Assembly (NCBI GenBank): GCA_001579985.1
Contig: LRSR01004264.1
Span: 1-21,703, forward strand
DNA from: Hypsibius dujardini
Taxonomy: Eukaryota; Tardigrada; Eutardigrada; Parachela; Hypsibiidae
DNA length: 21,703 bases
Direction of reading: 5' to 3'
The position numbers and the translations under genes were made by a program. Under the pieces are notes generated by a model that had not been told where the DNA came from, made no database searches, and saw only the letters and a list, made by a program, of their open reading frames with translations. Shown here piece by piece: positions 11,106 through 21,049 of the stretch; within the stretch, counting starts at the first letter, position 1; the number at the start of each line of letters is the position of its first letter.

Positions 11106-11210
11106 TAGATGATCTTTCGGTTACGAAATCTGGCTTTGGTTTTCGATTCAACATTGTACATTAAGCTCGTATAATCAAATTTGGGTTAATATACCAAGTT
11201 TTATTTACAG

Positions 11211-11423
11211 GCAGATTGCACGGCATCAAGAATATTTGAAAACATGAATAAAGTCAAGCGAAGTGTCCCTAATGACGTGAAAGGATTCTTTACCGCTAAA
11301 TGTTTAATGGGCGGCGGTCTTTGCCGCAAAGTTCATTATAATGTCAGCGCAAGAAAGGAGCAGAGAGCGAAACAAAAAATGAAGCGGCACATACTGCAGT
11401 TCCACATGGACGAAATTGATGCT
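11211..11423 (+). CDS. Gene X exon A: conserved basic domain of unknown function
   Basis: 71 codons with acceptor TTATTTACAG and donor GCT|GTAAGT. It reads ADCTASRIFENMN...KGFFTAKCLMGGGLCR...SARKE...MKRHILQFHMDEIDA. Its inverted partner (15041-14829) has the same length and splice sites and about 45 of 71 identical residues, with FFTA-CLMG-G-CR, SAR and HIL-FHMDEID preserved. Two diverged copies that stay open with conserved residues argue for coding. I do not recognise the family; the FT...G...K-x-MK-x-HIL spacing is loosely BEN-like, but this is only a guess. It is flanked by ACAG arrays on both sides. Confidence 0.55.
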
Positions 11424-11520
11424 GTAAGTTGAAACATTAAGTTCAAAATAAAATAAATTAGAAACAGCTCTTTACATATGCCATGTAGTGTTACAAATTG
11501 GGTAATGTTTTGAGAAAAAG

Positions 11521-11522
11521 AA

Positions 11523-11555
<33 letters not shown>

Positions 11556-11672
11556 GAGACAGACAGAGAGACAGACAAACAGACAAACAGTGAGAGAGAG
11601 ATGGAGAGAGAGGGAGAGACAGAGATACGGAGAGAGAGACAGACAGGAAACACAAAGAGACAGAGACAAACA
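11521..11672 (+). repeat. (ACAG)n / (GAGA)n array in gene X intron
   Basis: Pure ACAG units grading into GAGA. It lies between exons A and B and mirrors the array at 14456-14620 in the paralogue. Confidence 0.9.
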
Positions 11673-11732
11673 TTTACTGATACTGCATGGCTATATCATA
11701 GTTCAATAGACCCACCTTTTTTATATCGATAG

Positions 11733-11931
11733 GATTTAGCGGAACGGGTGGTTTCTGTTGAGTTCCAACAAAAGCAAATAATGGACGATTTAGACGATTT
11801 AAAGGAATTCAAGACTCACACCTCGGAAATCCTGACTGGTATCAACGAACGACTGAACGAGATACGAGTAGACATTCTGAAAATGAAAATGCCAAATGGC
11901 CCCTCTCTCGATGTTTCAAATTCATGGGCCG
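11733..11931 (+). CDS. Gene X exon B: coiled-coil segment
   Basis: Acceptor ATATCGATAG; reads DLAERVVSVEFQQKQIMDDLDDLKEFKTHTS... followed by heptad-like spacing of I/L up to VDILKMK, predicted to be a coiled coil of ~50 residues, then PNGPSLDVSNSWAG. Ends at G|GTTAGT in phase 1. The partner at 14271-14100 keeps VSVE/ASVE, QQKQI, DDL, LK and DILKM. An in-frame stop follows at 11934-11936 if the donor is not used. A dimerising role is inferred from the coiled coil. Confidence 0.5.
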
Positions 11932-12065
11932 GTTAGTAAGCAGTATGTAAAAAACGATTCAATCAGTTTCGAATATCTTAATAAATAAGATATGCTTCAG
12001 AAAATTATTGGGTAAACCCAACCCTCACTATATCGCTAGATGAGTTTAACTTGATCATGGCTACC

Positions 12066-12410
12066 ATTTTCCAGAGCGACTATGAATATATTTAGGAAAG
12101 TGTTTGAATGCCCCTTCAATCAAGTATTGCTTGAAGGCAACGTCTACGATGTCAGAGCAGACGAACTGGCATGTGATACAGACAATGAACGTGCTATAGG
12201 TTCTCCTTATTCGTTCATCTGATTTCCCATTTTTAGATATTGGATTCATCGAATAAAGCAATATGCAGGTTCATTTTCGCATTACGGCTTTGGAAGGACT
12301 GGATGGAGAGATGGACGAAATTGATTTGGCGGAAACCGCTCGGTGGCTGGACGCTGATTAACAAGCTAGAAAACAATAACAGCTAAATTGGCCTCATTAG
12401 GTCAATATTA
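12066..12410 (+). other. Gene X segment C (possible last exon, copy 1)
   Basis: Homologous to minus-strand sequence at about 14080-13790 and, more closely, at 16175-15835. One frame is open from an AG|CG acceptor-like site near 12076 for about 48 codons. Another, starting near 12263, reads VHFRITALEGLDGEMDEIDLAETARWLDAD before a stop at about 12358-12360, echoing ELVFELQSSDGLD...LVRWLAGRD in the minus copy. The frames are not continuous, so this copy is either split by a small intron (a TTTTAG sits just before 12240) or damaged. Confidence 0.4.
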
Positions 12411-12440
12411 AATAACTCTCTGAATAACGCTGATGATTCT

Positions 12441-12677
12441 CTCAGTTTTCATTCGAATTCAGTTTTTTTTTGATTTTCTGAAATCAGCTTTAAAAGAGCT
12501 ATCCAGGCTGTAATTTTGAGTCTATTTCAATAAGCCGTTCATCCAGGAACGAATGTGTCAATAAACGTGAACGAATTAGTGTCAAATCTGTACGGCGCTC
12601 ATAACTCGCTCAGTTTTCATTCGAATTCATTTTTTTTTGATTTTTTGAAGTCAGCTTTAAAAGAGCTATCCATGCTT
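12441..12677. repeat. Direct repeat pair, ~69 nt, 168 nt apart
   Basis: 12441-12509 and 12609-12677 share CTCAGTTTTCATTCGAATTC, a T-run and CAGCTTTAAAAGAGCTATCC, with few differences. Confidence 0.75.
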
Positions 12678-12692
12678 TTAGGCTTTTTCGTT

Positions 12693-12997
12693 TTGGTAAT
12701 CTGCAGGGGTATGCAAATCCCGAAAGCAACAAACGAAAATTTGGAGTTCTGTTTGCACGCCTGATGTTAACGGTTTTTTGTCGCGTGATTTCGCACTGAA
12801 AAACGGTCTAGAAAACCTCTTTCTTTACATAACGGTAAATAACGGTTAAATTTTTTTAACTGTTCGGTTGGCAAATTTGCAGGACTATGCAGATTCGCGA
12901 ATGGAATTAATCAAAAACGGGGGTTTTTATTGTGCGCCTGATGTAATTTACTGTTTTTATCTCGTGATTTTGTAGCGATAAACGGTTTTAAACCGCT
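12693..12997. repeat. Diverged direct repeat pair, ~125 nt
   Basis: 12693-12820 and 12868-12997 share the order TTGG-AA-TTGCAGG, ATGCA-AT-C, GC-CGCCTGATGT, TCGTGATTT and AAACGGT. Together with the pair just upstream this is a decayed tandem-repeat block. Confidence 0.55.
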
Positions 12998-12999
12998 GA

Positions 13000-13730
13000 T
13001 TGAAGAGAACATCCCGCGCCTATGTATGGGGTAGTTAGAGAAAGTCGTTTACCACCAGGACCACGCTCCTGCACATGCCTCCGGAATGAGCTTAACAGGT
13101 TTCTGGAATCCGGGTTAAAATTTAATCCGGCAGCGCAATGGATGGATAATTCACTGGATCTGGCTCCGATAAAATGCGCAGTCAACGGAAAATTCAAATG
13201 GATTTTGTTTGACAAGGTGGCAAATTCGTTGTATGGGCTAAAGCGTGTCATGGAATCAGTTTGATCTGAAATTTCTTTGGATTTAGTTGAAAATCGCTCT
13301 TGGCTTGGCCAAATCGTATTGAATTGATGAACGAACGTGGGGTCTTCAGACTGAACTTGAGTTGAATGTGGGGAACAAGTTTAAGTACAGAAAAACGGGT
13401 TGAAATAAAGTGGTCGCCTGTAAATGGAAGACCCCTGTAAATAGAGAAACTATATAATGGATTGAATATAGATCGCTTAATGAGTGGAATCTCGTACAGG
13501 TAATCATGATTGAGTAAAGGAAGTAGATAGGTTGTAATGGAATAAGTATATACACTGTACTGATTGAGCCTCGCCCAACACGTAATGCCCCCATTTGGGT
13601 TCAGTAATGATTATGAGACTACCCGTTTCAGCTGGCAATGTTTGCAGTTGTATCCCACGGATAGCGTCGGTATACTTGAAGGTACTGTAGAATGTAAAAT
13701 CTGTAGACATTCAACTAGTTGAATTTAGAC
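13000..13730. other. Spacer between the two inverted gene X copies
   Basis: Contains the ~13.1 kb symmetry axis. A plus frame of 80 codons (13022-13264) and an overlapping minus frame (13251-12988) are open, but neither is recognisable nor repeated elsewhere in the window. Confidence 0.4.
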
Positions 13731-13734
13731 GAAT

Positions 13735-14271
13735 CTAACTCCCAAATGGAATCCAGGCACCAATATTGGTACACCTATTATAGACATAATGAGAATAGTC
13801 TGGGTATTTCTGAATGTAGTAGGTGAAGTCACGTCCAGCCAGCCAACGGACCAAGAGGCCTGTAATGTCCAGTCCATCGCTGCTTTGCAACTCGAAAACG
13901 AGTTCATGTAGTTTTACTTGGTGACTCCAGTATCTACAATTGGAAAATGGTATGTGCACGACTAAACAAAGTATGTCAATTGTTGTTCCAAATACTTGGG
14001 CTATATGTGTAACCATTGAATTGGCTGGACCCGCATTTACTCGAATTTGAAGAGATCGCGTTTCCTTTACTAACCAATTGAACTTGAAGGAGCACTTACA
14101 GATATTGGCGTGGGAACATCTGTTGTTCATTTTGAGAATGTCAGTTTGCAACTCCTTCACTTCTTTGTTGATTCTGCTCAGACTTTCCGATGTCTGAATT
14201 TTTAATTCCGTCAGGTCGTCAATTATTTGCTTTTGTTGGAGCTCGACGGAAGCCATCCGTTCTTCTAACTC
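13735..14271 (-). CDS. Gene X paralogue, exon B and continuous downstream frame
   Basis: Acceptor TGTATGCAG, then ELEERMASVELQQKQIIDDLTELKIQTSESLSRINKEVKELQTDILKM (coiled coil), parallel to exon B of the plus copy. A donor-like ATCT|GTAAGT at 14100 gives 172 nt in the same phase as the plus exon. Without splicing the frame stays open down to a stop at 13735-13737, through RYWSHQVKLHELVFEL and LLVRWLAGRDFTYYIQ, ending IPFGS. About 180 codons without a stop is notable here. Whether the real product splices at 14100 or reads through is undecided. Confidence 0.5.
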   Translation of the reverse strand, partial: ELEERMASVELQQKQIIDDLTELKIQTSESLSRINKEVKELQTDILKMNNRCSHANICKCSFKFNWLVKETRSLQIRVNAGPANSMVTHIAQVFGTTIDILCLVVHIPFSNCRYWSHQVKLHELVFELQSSDGLDITGLLVRWLAGRDFTYYIQKYPDYSHYVYNRCTNIGAWIPFGS

Positions 14272-14455
14272 CTGCATACATAAAAATCCAAATCTTTTAG
14301 ACTATGGTCAGCATCAGTAAATGACCCTACATACTATGAGCAGTGCAAATATGAATATTTTTAAAGCCTAGTTTTGTTTTTGTATTTCAATTATAACTTC
14401 GTTTATTCTGAAACCTCGGCTATAGTCATGGCTCGTAAGTTACTTACCAAGAGTC

Positions 14456-14620
14456 TGTCTGTCTGTTTGTCTGTCTGTCTACCTGCCTGCTTGCCTACCT
14501 GCATGTCTGCATACCTGCCAGTCTATATGTATGTATGTCTATCTATCTGTCGGTCAGTTTATCTTCCCTGTCTGCCTATCTGTTTACCAATCTACCTGTG
14601 TGACTGCCTGTTTATTTATC
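14456..14620 (+). repeat. Degenerate (CTGT)n array in gene X paralogue intron
   Basis: CTGT, CTGC and TATG units located between exons A and B of the minus paralogue. Confidence 0.88.
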
Positions 14621-14828
14621 TGCCCATACTCTGTTTCTCTCTCCTTCTATTTTTGTGTCCTTTCAGCCCTTTTCACTGCTGATTCAGCTGTTTCAAATTA
14701 CTGTTTCCTCTGAGTGCTTTTTTTATCAGTACAGCTCAATTTTAAACACCAAACGTGGACACGTTACAAAACTTTAGAACGGTTGATAATGTGCAATATT
14801 ATATTTTAAACTTCAAATTAGAACTTAC

Positions 14829-15041
14829 GGAATCAATTTCGTCCATGTGGAACTCCAGTATATGCTGCTTCATTCTCTTTTTGACATTATATTCCCTTCT
14901 TGCGCTAGGATTGAAAAAGTGCTCCCGGCAGATACCACTACCCATTAAACATTGAGCGGTAAAGAATCCTTTCGCGGTGTCTGGGGAGCCTCGCTGGAAA
15001 TTGTTCATGTTTTCAAATATTCTTGATGCTGTGCGATCTGC
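14829..15041 (-). CDS. Gene X paralogue, exon A
   Basis: 71 codons with acceptor GATATACAG and donor TCC|GTAAGT, the same length and phases as 11211-11423. Reads ADRTASRIFENMNNFQRGSPDTAKGFFTAQCLMGSGICR...PSARRE...MKQHILEFHMDEIDS. Conserved Cys, FFTA and HIL-FHMDEID suggest selection on the protein after duplication. No function is assigned. Confidence 0.55.
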
Positions 15042-15164
15042 CTGTATATCAACTTGGATCAAATGATATCAAGTGAGCAGTAAGTAAAAATTTGAACCGA
15101 CGACCAGAGCTAGATTTATAAACAAACAATCATTTGCGTTTTCTTAACCTTGTGGTCTGTTTAA

Positions 15165-15264
15165 CCATCTGTCGGTTCGTCTGCTTGTCTGTTTGTGTGC
15201 CTGTCATGTGTACCAGTACGTCTGCGGTTATGTATGTATTGTTGTTTCTATCTGTATGTCTGTA

Positions 15265-15307
<43 letters not shown>

Positions 15308-15335
15308 TTGATTGTCTGTCTATCTGTCTGCCTAC
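15165..15335 (+). repeat. (CTGT)n array 5' of gene X paralogue exon A
   Basis: Contains a pure TCTG block of about nine units near 15266-15303, flanked by degenerate units. Confidence 0.9.
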
Positions 15336-15834
15336 ATGCATATGCATAAACTTATTTGGGGCTTCAGGTGTGGCGTTTTTGTCATTTCTGAGGTTAGCGT
15401 CAGTTGCGCTCAGTTTACGTGGCCACCGTTTCAAAACTATTCAATGTTCGTGGTGACCCCTGTACTACTAGCAAACGATGCACTCGCTACGAAGACCGAG
15501 AAGCGCTGCCGTACGAAAACAGACAGACAGAGCATCCCTCGTGATATAGCATTGGGAGACTACGCTCTCTGATCCTCGTCTGTGTGGAACGTAGAGGGGG
15601 CACACAAACAAAGAGACAGTTAGAAATTCCCCTTTATATATTATATTATATACGATTATAAAAATGAATAAGATAATTTTCGTATGACCATAAGCAAATT
15701 TTCCGGACTTCACTACCGAAGTGGTTTCTCTACGCTACATATTAGTTTTAATTACTGAAAAAATAGATAACGTTGTGGGGAAAAAAATTCGAATTACAAA
15801 GCGGGTAGGGACATCCTTTAAGAATTACATAGGG

Positions 15835-16175
15835 AAAGATAGACATAATGAGCCCAGTCTTGCTATTTCTGTGGTCTAGCTTGTGCATCAGCGTCCACCA
15901 CCCAACGAACTGATCCGAAATTGTTTAGTCCATCTCTCCATCTAGTCCACCCATCGCCGTAACGCGAAAACGAACTCGTATTTTGCTTTACTCGATGAAT
16001 CCAATATCTACAAGTGGGAAATCAGACGAACGAATAAGCAAAACTTATGGCACGTTCTTTGTCTTTGTCACATGCCAGATCGTCTGCTCTAACATGCTAG
16101 ACGATGCCCACAAGCAATACTTCATTGAAGGGGCCTTCTGACATTGTTTTAAATATGTTTATAGTCGCTCTGGAA
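15835..16175 (-). pseudogene. Isolated third copy of gene X segment C
   Basis: Minus-strand sequence matches 12066-12410 along its whole length, beginning at the TTTTCCAGAGCGACTAT block and ending at a shared CTCATTA-GTC block. Reading frames are interrupted (a stop replaces a sense codon in the first open frame), and no exon A or B copy is seen beside it. It is therefore best read as a leftover of a duplication. Confidence 0.55.
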
Positions 16176-16179
16176 AATA

Positions 16180-17300
16180 GATCATCGCTTATCCATTTGA
16201 AGCGGTTTATAGGCGATCTGACACTGACAATGAACCTGGTATTACTACCTTATTACATATGTCTTTCATCAGCAACTGAGGTCTGGTCTTGGCGGGCGGG
16301 GAGGGGGAGGGGAAACCGAAAATTCCAATAATGTTATACAGGCTTACAGGCTGAACCATTCATTTCAGCGGTGTATTAGAAATCAAGCACCCGCACAGTA
16401 ACCATTATCTTCGACTAGTGGAGCAATAATGCGGTTAAGCTATTATAATTATGAATAACACAATTAAACTGTATATTCTTAGTAATAACTTAATCTTAAG
16501 AGCCATCGGTTTTAATTTCAATGAATTTGCGTTCTTGTACAATTCAAGATTTGAGAGGCAGAAACAATTTGGCTTTCACTATTGACAATGTAATTGCAAG
16601 ATTTCATGACACTAATACAGATATTTTAATTTTCAATCAGAAAATAATTTAATTTGGAATCACTAGTAAGTTAGGACACTATAACTCCTTAGGTTAGCGC
16701 GTTCTTGGCCTTTCTGTGTGACATACAAAAAGTACGTTAATTTGTCAAAAAGCTTGCTGTTAGGGTTTGAGCCGACACGGGATAAAAGTGGTGTGCGTCC
16801 GGTAAAACCATTGCATTTAAACTCACATTTTTAGAAAAGTTGATATATGCTAAAGACTGAATGGTGTAAGTTTAAAAAAAAGGTTTAACCGCAGCGTGTT
16901 TGTATCTAAATGATCTTACGTATCTAAACGTCAATATCGTTTTTGACAGAACTCACATATACAACCACAAGCCAAAAGAACATTGAGAAAGCTTTGATTT
17001 CTTTTCGGAAAGCTATGTTTGAACAGCAAACAATCCGAAAGAACAAAATCCGAATTACCACCGTATAAATCATAATTCGATGCAATTTGGCAAGACGATG
17101 CACATAACAAACTAGCAAATGTCACAACTGTTAAGAAGACCGAGGAGCTTTACGTTAATAAAAAAATATATAAAACAAAGCTAAAAAATATTCTTACGAG
17201 CCGAACAGAAGAACCAAACTTAACTACACAAACACATTCACTGGAAAACTGACCTATAGGCAGTCCCACCAACCAATCGAGAACTAGACGGCAGGCAGGA
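16180..17300. other. AT-rich stretch, no gene seen
   Basis: Short chance frames only. A G-rich tract at 16291-16312 is the one distinctive element. Confidence 0.5.
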
Positions 17301-17304
17301 AGGT

Positions 17305-17500
17305 CTGTCTGTCTTTCGGTTTGTGTGTCTTTGTATCTGCCTGCCTGCTTGCCTGCCTACCTGTCTGTCTGTTTGTCTGTTTATCTGTATGCATGTATGT
17401 CGATATGTCTGTATGTTTGTCTGTACACCTGTCGGCCTGCCTACCGCCTTCTGTTTCTGTGTGCATGTCTGCTTGTCTGTCTATGGGTCGATCAGTCTGC
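17305..17500 (+). repeat. Degenerate (CTGT)n array
   Basis: CTGT, CTGC and TATG units over ~190 nt with no neighbouring exon recognised. Confidence 0.88.
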
Positions 17501-17634
17501 TTGTGCAATCTTTATTTGGAGCATTTTAGATAAATCGCTTTTAATTATTATTGTGGTAGGTTAGGCTATTGTGGCTATGTAGGTTATTAAGTAGTTATGA
17601 CCAAGCTAAACTCATTTAGCGATATAATGAAGCC

Positions 17635-18174
17635 TTGGATTTACTCATTAGTTTGCTAGAGCAAATTTCATTTATTCACATGTGTTCACATGTCAATCGA
17701 TGGAAATGCTGTTCAGCAGCTGATGGCCAATTGGAACATCCTAGCATTCATCACGTCAGTTTTTTTCGCCTTATTCTTATCTCAACTTCCGGTCGACCAG
17801 CAATTGCAAAAAGCGTAAATTTTTTAATCGCAAGATATTCTTGTAGCCGCCGTGTTTATTACAGAAGCGGAGGCGCCAAACCCGATTACAAGCTACCGCC
17901 ACTCCTGATGATTGAGCTGTCGCTGACTGGCACGCGTCATCCCGCTGTGGCCATGATGGATACTGTTCGCACCTTTGACTGGATCTTACTTTACCTCCTT
18001 GTCTACAATAACGGATCCGACCCGGTCTCTAACTTCCTCAGTGCAGAGATCATTAATATTGTCAGTTCGCAACAACCTCATCAGTTCTGACGATGGGACG
18101 AAACGTCTGACAATCGTGGAAAGACTCGTTGCGTCTGCCGATAATGCCGCCTTCCAATTACGGATCAACTCCAT
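17635..18174. other. Open, GC-richer stretch of unknown nature
   Basis: On the plus strand a frame stays open for 151 codons (17635-18090). On the minus strand an exon-like reading (18174 to a GAG|GTAAAG donor at about 17997) gives ELIRNWKAALSADATSLSTIVRRF... . GC content rises from ~17860 to 18180 compared with the flanks. No family is recognised on either strand, so no product is proposed. Confidence 0.25.
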
Positions 18175-18360
18175 TTTACACGAGTTTCAGGCCAGTAGTC
18201 GAGGTTCGTCACTTCAATGGCTTTAAATTACCTGGGGTGGCAACCCAAACAACTTCTCTGGGAGTACCCCTGAGGGTCCAGCAAGGGGTCTGGACCCCTG
18301 AAGCTACCTTTTGATCAACATTTTTATTTAAAAATTATATTTGGAAATAAAGTTTTTTCA

Positions 18361-18613
18361 TTATCACTTTGTTGCGCTTGTAGTCTGTTAAAACGTTTCC
18401 TACAGCACGTTTATCATTGTGCAGTGATTAACATACCCTGCAAAAAGCTTTTCAGTTGCGTTTGTTAGTACATGTTCGATTGTGTGATCAGTTTTCGGTT
18501 CATTTTGTTGTTCATTTCGTTGTTCACCTTCTTATTGACTTTCTTGTTCATTCTGTTGTTCGTTATCACTTTGTTGCACCTGTGGTCTGTTAAAACGATT
18601 TTTACAGCATTTT
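18361..18613. repeat. Direct repeat pair, ~50 nt, 202 nt apart
   Basis: 18361-18410 and 18563-18612 share TTATCACTTTGTTGC and GTCTGTTAAAACG plus TACAGCA. Between them are repeated GTTCATT/TTGTTGTTC words. Confidence 0.65.
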
Positions 18614-18619
18614 TGTTAA

Positions 18620-19065
18620 TGTTCAGAAATAAACATGTTTCGCGAAGTGTTATGATTTGGTTGGATAAGGCAGTAGAAGAACACTCTACCTGTTGAATTT
18701 GCTTCGCTTTCAATGAGTCGCTCATCCAGAATGATAGAAAGAACAACGGAAAAACCCAAAGGTTTGTCAAAAATAGAAACGTATCCTGGGCAAATCTGTA
18801 CGGCGATTCTCTTTCTTAATATTTATATCTTCCTTCTTCAGATTGTTGATTACAATAGATTTAGTTATGGATATTCGATTTAAAATAAGAGCCACGTTTT
18901 CAGCATTTAAAATAAGACCTATATAAAATACCCTTTAAAATATCGATTTGAATGTTTGTGATCTAAATGAAATCAAAGTAGCTTTAATTCAAAATCAAAA
19001 GCCGCTTTTTGAGCCATTTAAAATACGTTTTAATTGTATTTACCAATGCTAGTTTTATAGCGATG
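18620..19065. other. AT-rich region downstream of the BET gene
   Basis: Contains repeated TTTAAAATAAGA-like words. A minus-strand ATTAAA near 19036-19031, some 270 nt past the BET stop, is a weak polyadenylation candidate. Confidence 0.35.
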
Positions 19066-19305
19066 AAGCTTTTCTCACACAGGTGAAACAAGTACGAGTA
19101 CGATATAGCGGTATAGTAAGGTCCAAGAGAAGGGAAGAGTACCTCACAAACATACACGGACTCACAAAGCAAAAATGGCCCGAAAGAAGCGCGTCGTACC
19201 AACAACTTCCGACAAAACAGCAAGCAAAAAAACAGCGATTCAATATTGTAAAGAAACATGCATACAGGAAATGAGGTGAAGAGACCGTAATGAGGATAAT
19301 TAGCC

Positions 19306-19693
19306 TCAATCGCTGTCGCCCTGGGAAGAACTCGCCGCGGACTCTGACTCGGATTCGGATTCCGATGCAGACTCTGAGCTGCTTCCACTTAAACGGCCAC
19401 TGTTGGCGCCAGCAACCGGCTTTTTATCCTTCCCTTTAGCTTTAGCAGCAGGCTTCTTAGCAGGAGGAGCTTTGGAAGGTCCCGAGGATGCCTTCTTCTC
19501 CGCGGAGTCTCCGCCGCCTCCTACCTTCCCGGCCACAGAGGCTTTCTTCCCCACCGGGCCCGGTTTACGGCCACGGGGCTTCTTGAGGATAGAATTGACG
19601 TACACTTCCAGTTCACGGAGGGTCGCCGGTTTCAGAGTGGCGAAGTCGATTTCGATCTCGTCCGGATTGGAATCCTTCAATCCGGGCTCGCGA
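19306..19693 (-). CDS. BET gene terminal exon: C-terminal half of ET and Ser/Glu tail
   Basis: Starts [38 protein letters not shown], the acidic strand and last helix of the ET domain, followed by [12 protein letters not shown] (AT-hook-like), a Lys/Ala/Pro/Gly-rich stretch and a roughly 30-residue tail of alternating Ser and Glu ending GDSD. The tail has many S-x-x-E/D sites typical of CK2 targets in BET SEED regions (family knowledge; use here is inferred). The TGA stop is at 19308-19306. Confidence 0.93.
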
Positions 19694-20306
19694 CTGAAAA
19701 AGACATCACATACAATCACACAGACATAACCAGCGAGACAATTAGACACGTGGACAGACAGGCAAACAGAAAGACATACACAGAGACAGACATTCAAGCA
19801 GACAGGCAGGCAGACAAAATGCAATAGACATCGGGTCAGCGGTCAGGCAAACAGATAACAAATGAAATACCGAGGAGCCCAAAGACGATCCCAGTCGAAA
19901 AAAGACAAGTTCACACAAGATTACATCGCTCTTACGATTGGATGATGTTGACGATGCGGCCCAACTTGTCCGGAGGCAGGCGATTAATGTCCAAGCTCAA
20001 ATTGCGAGTCTCATCATACGACATGGACATGGGCACAGCCTCTTCCTCGTCGCTGTCGTAAACCGGCGGTGGGGGAATCTCACCGTCGCCGGCGTCCTTC
20101 TTCTTCCTGCCAGGCTTGCCGGGTGACCTAAAGAGAAGACAGGCTTTCAAACTCCATCAATGAATAAATCATTCAGAGCAGCAATTATTGAAGACCAACA
20201 GAGAGATATGCAAACATTCATACGACAAACACGCAGACATGCATGCTAATAGGCAGTCAGTCATGTGTCTACATGTCTTTCTATCAGACTCATTTGTCTG
20301 TCTGTT

Positions 20307-20372
<66 letters not shown>

Positions 20373-21010
20373 TGGTGTATTTTTTCTGCGTGACAGAAAA
20401 CAACACGCCTATATGCATTGAGTTAGACAGGTAGTTAGTCCACCAGGCAGACGAGGCAGACAGACAAATATACAGGAACAAGACCAATAGGTCAAGAGAG
20501 AAACGAGTCGACACTATGCAGACAAAGAGACAGACACTCCGCAGCAGTGCATACTTTTTGGGAGACTCTGCCTTCTCCTTGGGCTTCTTCGGCGACTTGG
20601 CTGCCTTTTCTGCAGCCGCAGCTTCCGCCTCGGCGAGTTTATCCTTCTTGGGTTTGTTTGTCGACCCGGGCGGACGGCCTTTACGGGCAGCTCCGGGTGC
20701 GGGCGGTGGCTTCTCCACCACTGGAGTGACAGCTTTTGCAGTTTTGGCTTTGATCTCTTTGACGGGGGGAGCGGGAGGGGGAACTTCTGTCTTAACTGGC
20801 TTGACAATCTTCTTCGGCTTCATCTCCGCCATGAGTGCCACCGACTGTTGAAGCTAAAAGATCAGAAAACTGTAAGTATATCTATTCGTTCGGCACGACC
20901 GCCGGTTTAACTAGGTAAATAACATGTCTGTATAACTGCATGTCTGTTTGTCTCGTAGTCTCCCGGACTGTCTGCCTGCTTGTCTATCTGTCTGTCTGTC
21001 TGTCTGTCTA

Positions 21011-21049
<39 letters not shown>

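Noticed and set aside
11211-11423. Firm BEN-domain assignment for gene X exon A
   Set aside because: Only the loose spacing of FT, G and a final basic helix fits; the key residues are not convincing without a profile search.
12066-12410. Discoidin-like domain in gene X segment C
   Set aside because: The tryptophan and glycine pattern of that domain is not present and the frames are broken.
18226-18306. GC-rich short palindromes (AGGGGTC-TG-GACCCCT)
   Set aside because: Only 7-bp arms and no repeated context; too weak to call a functional element.
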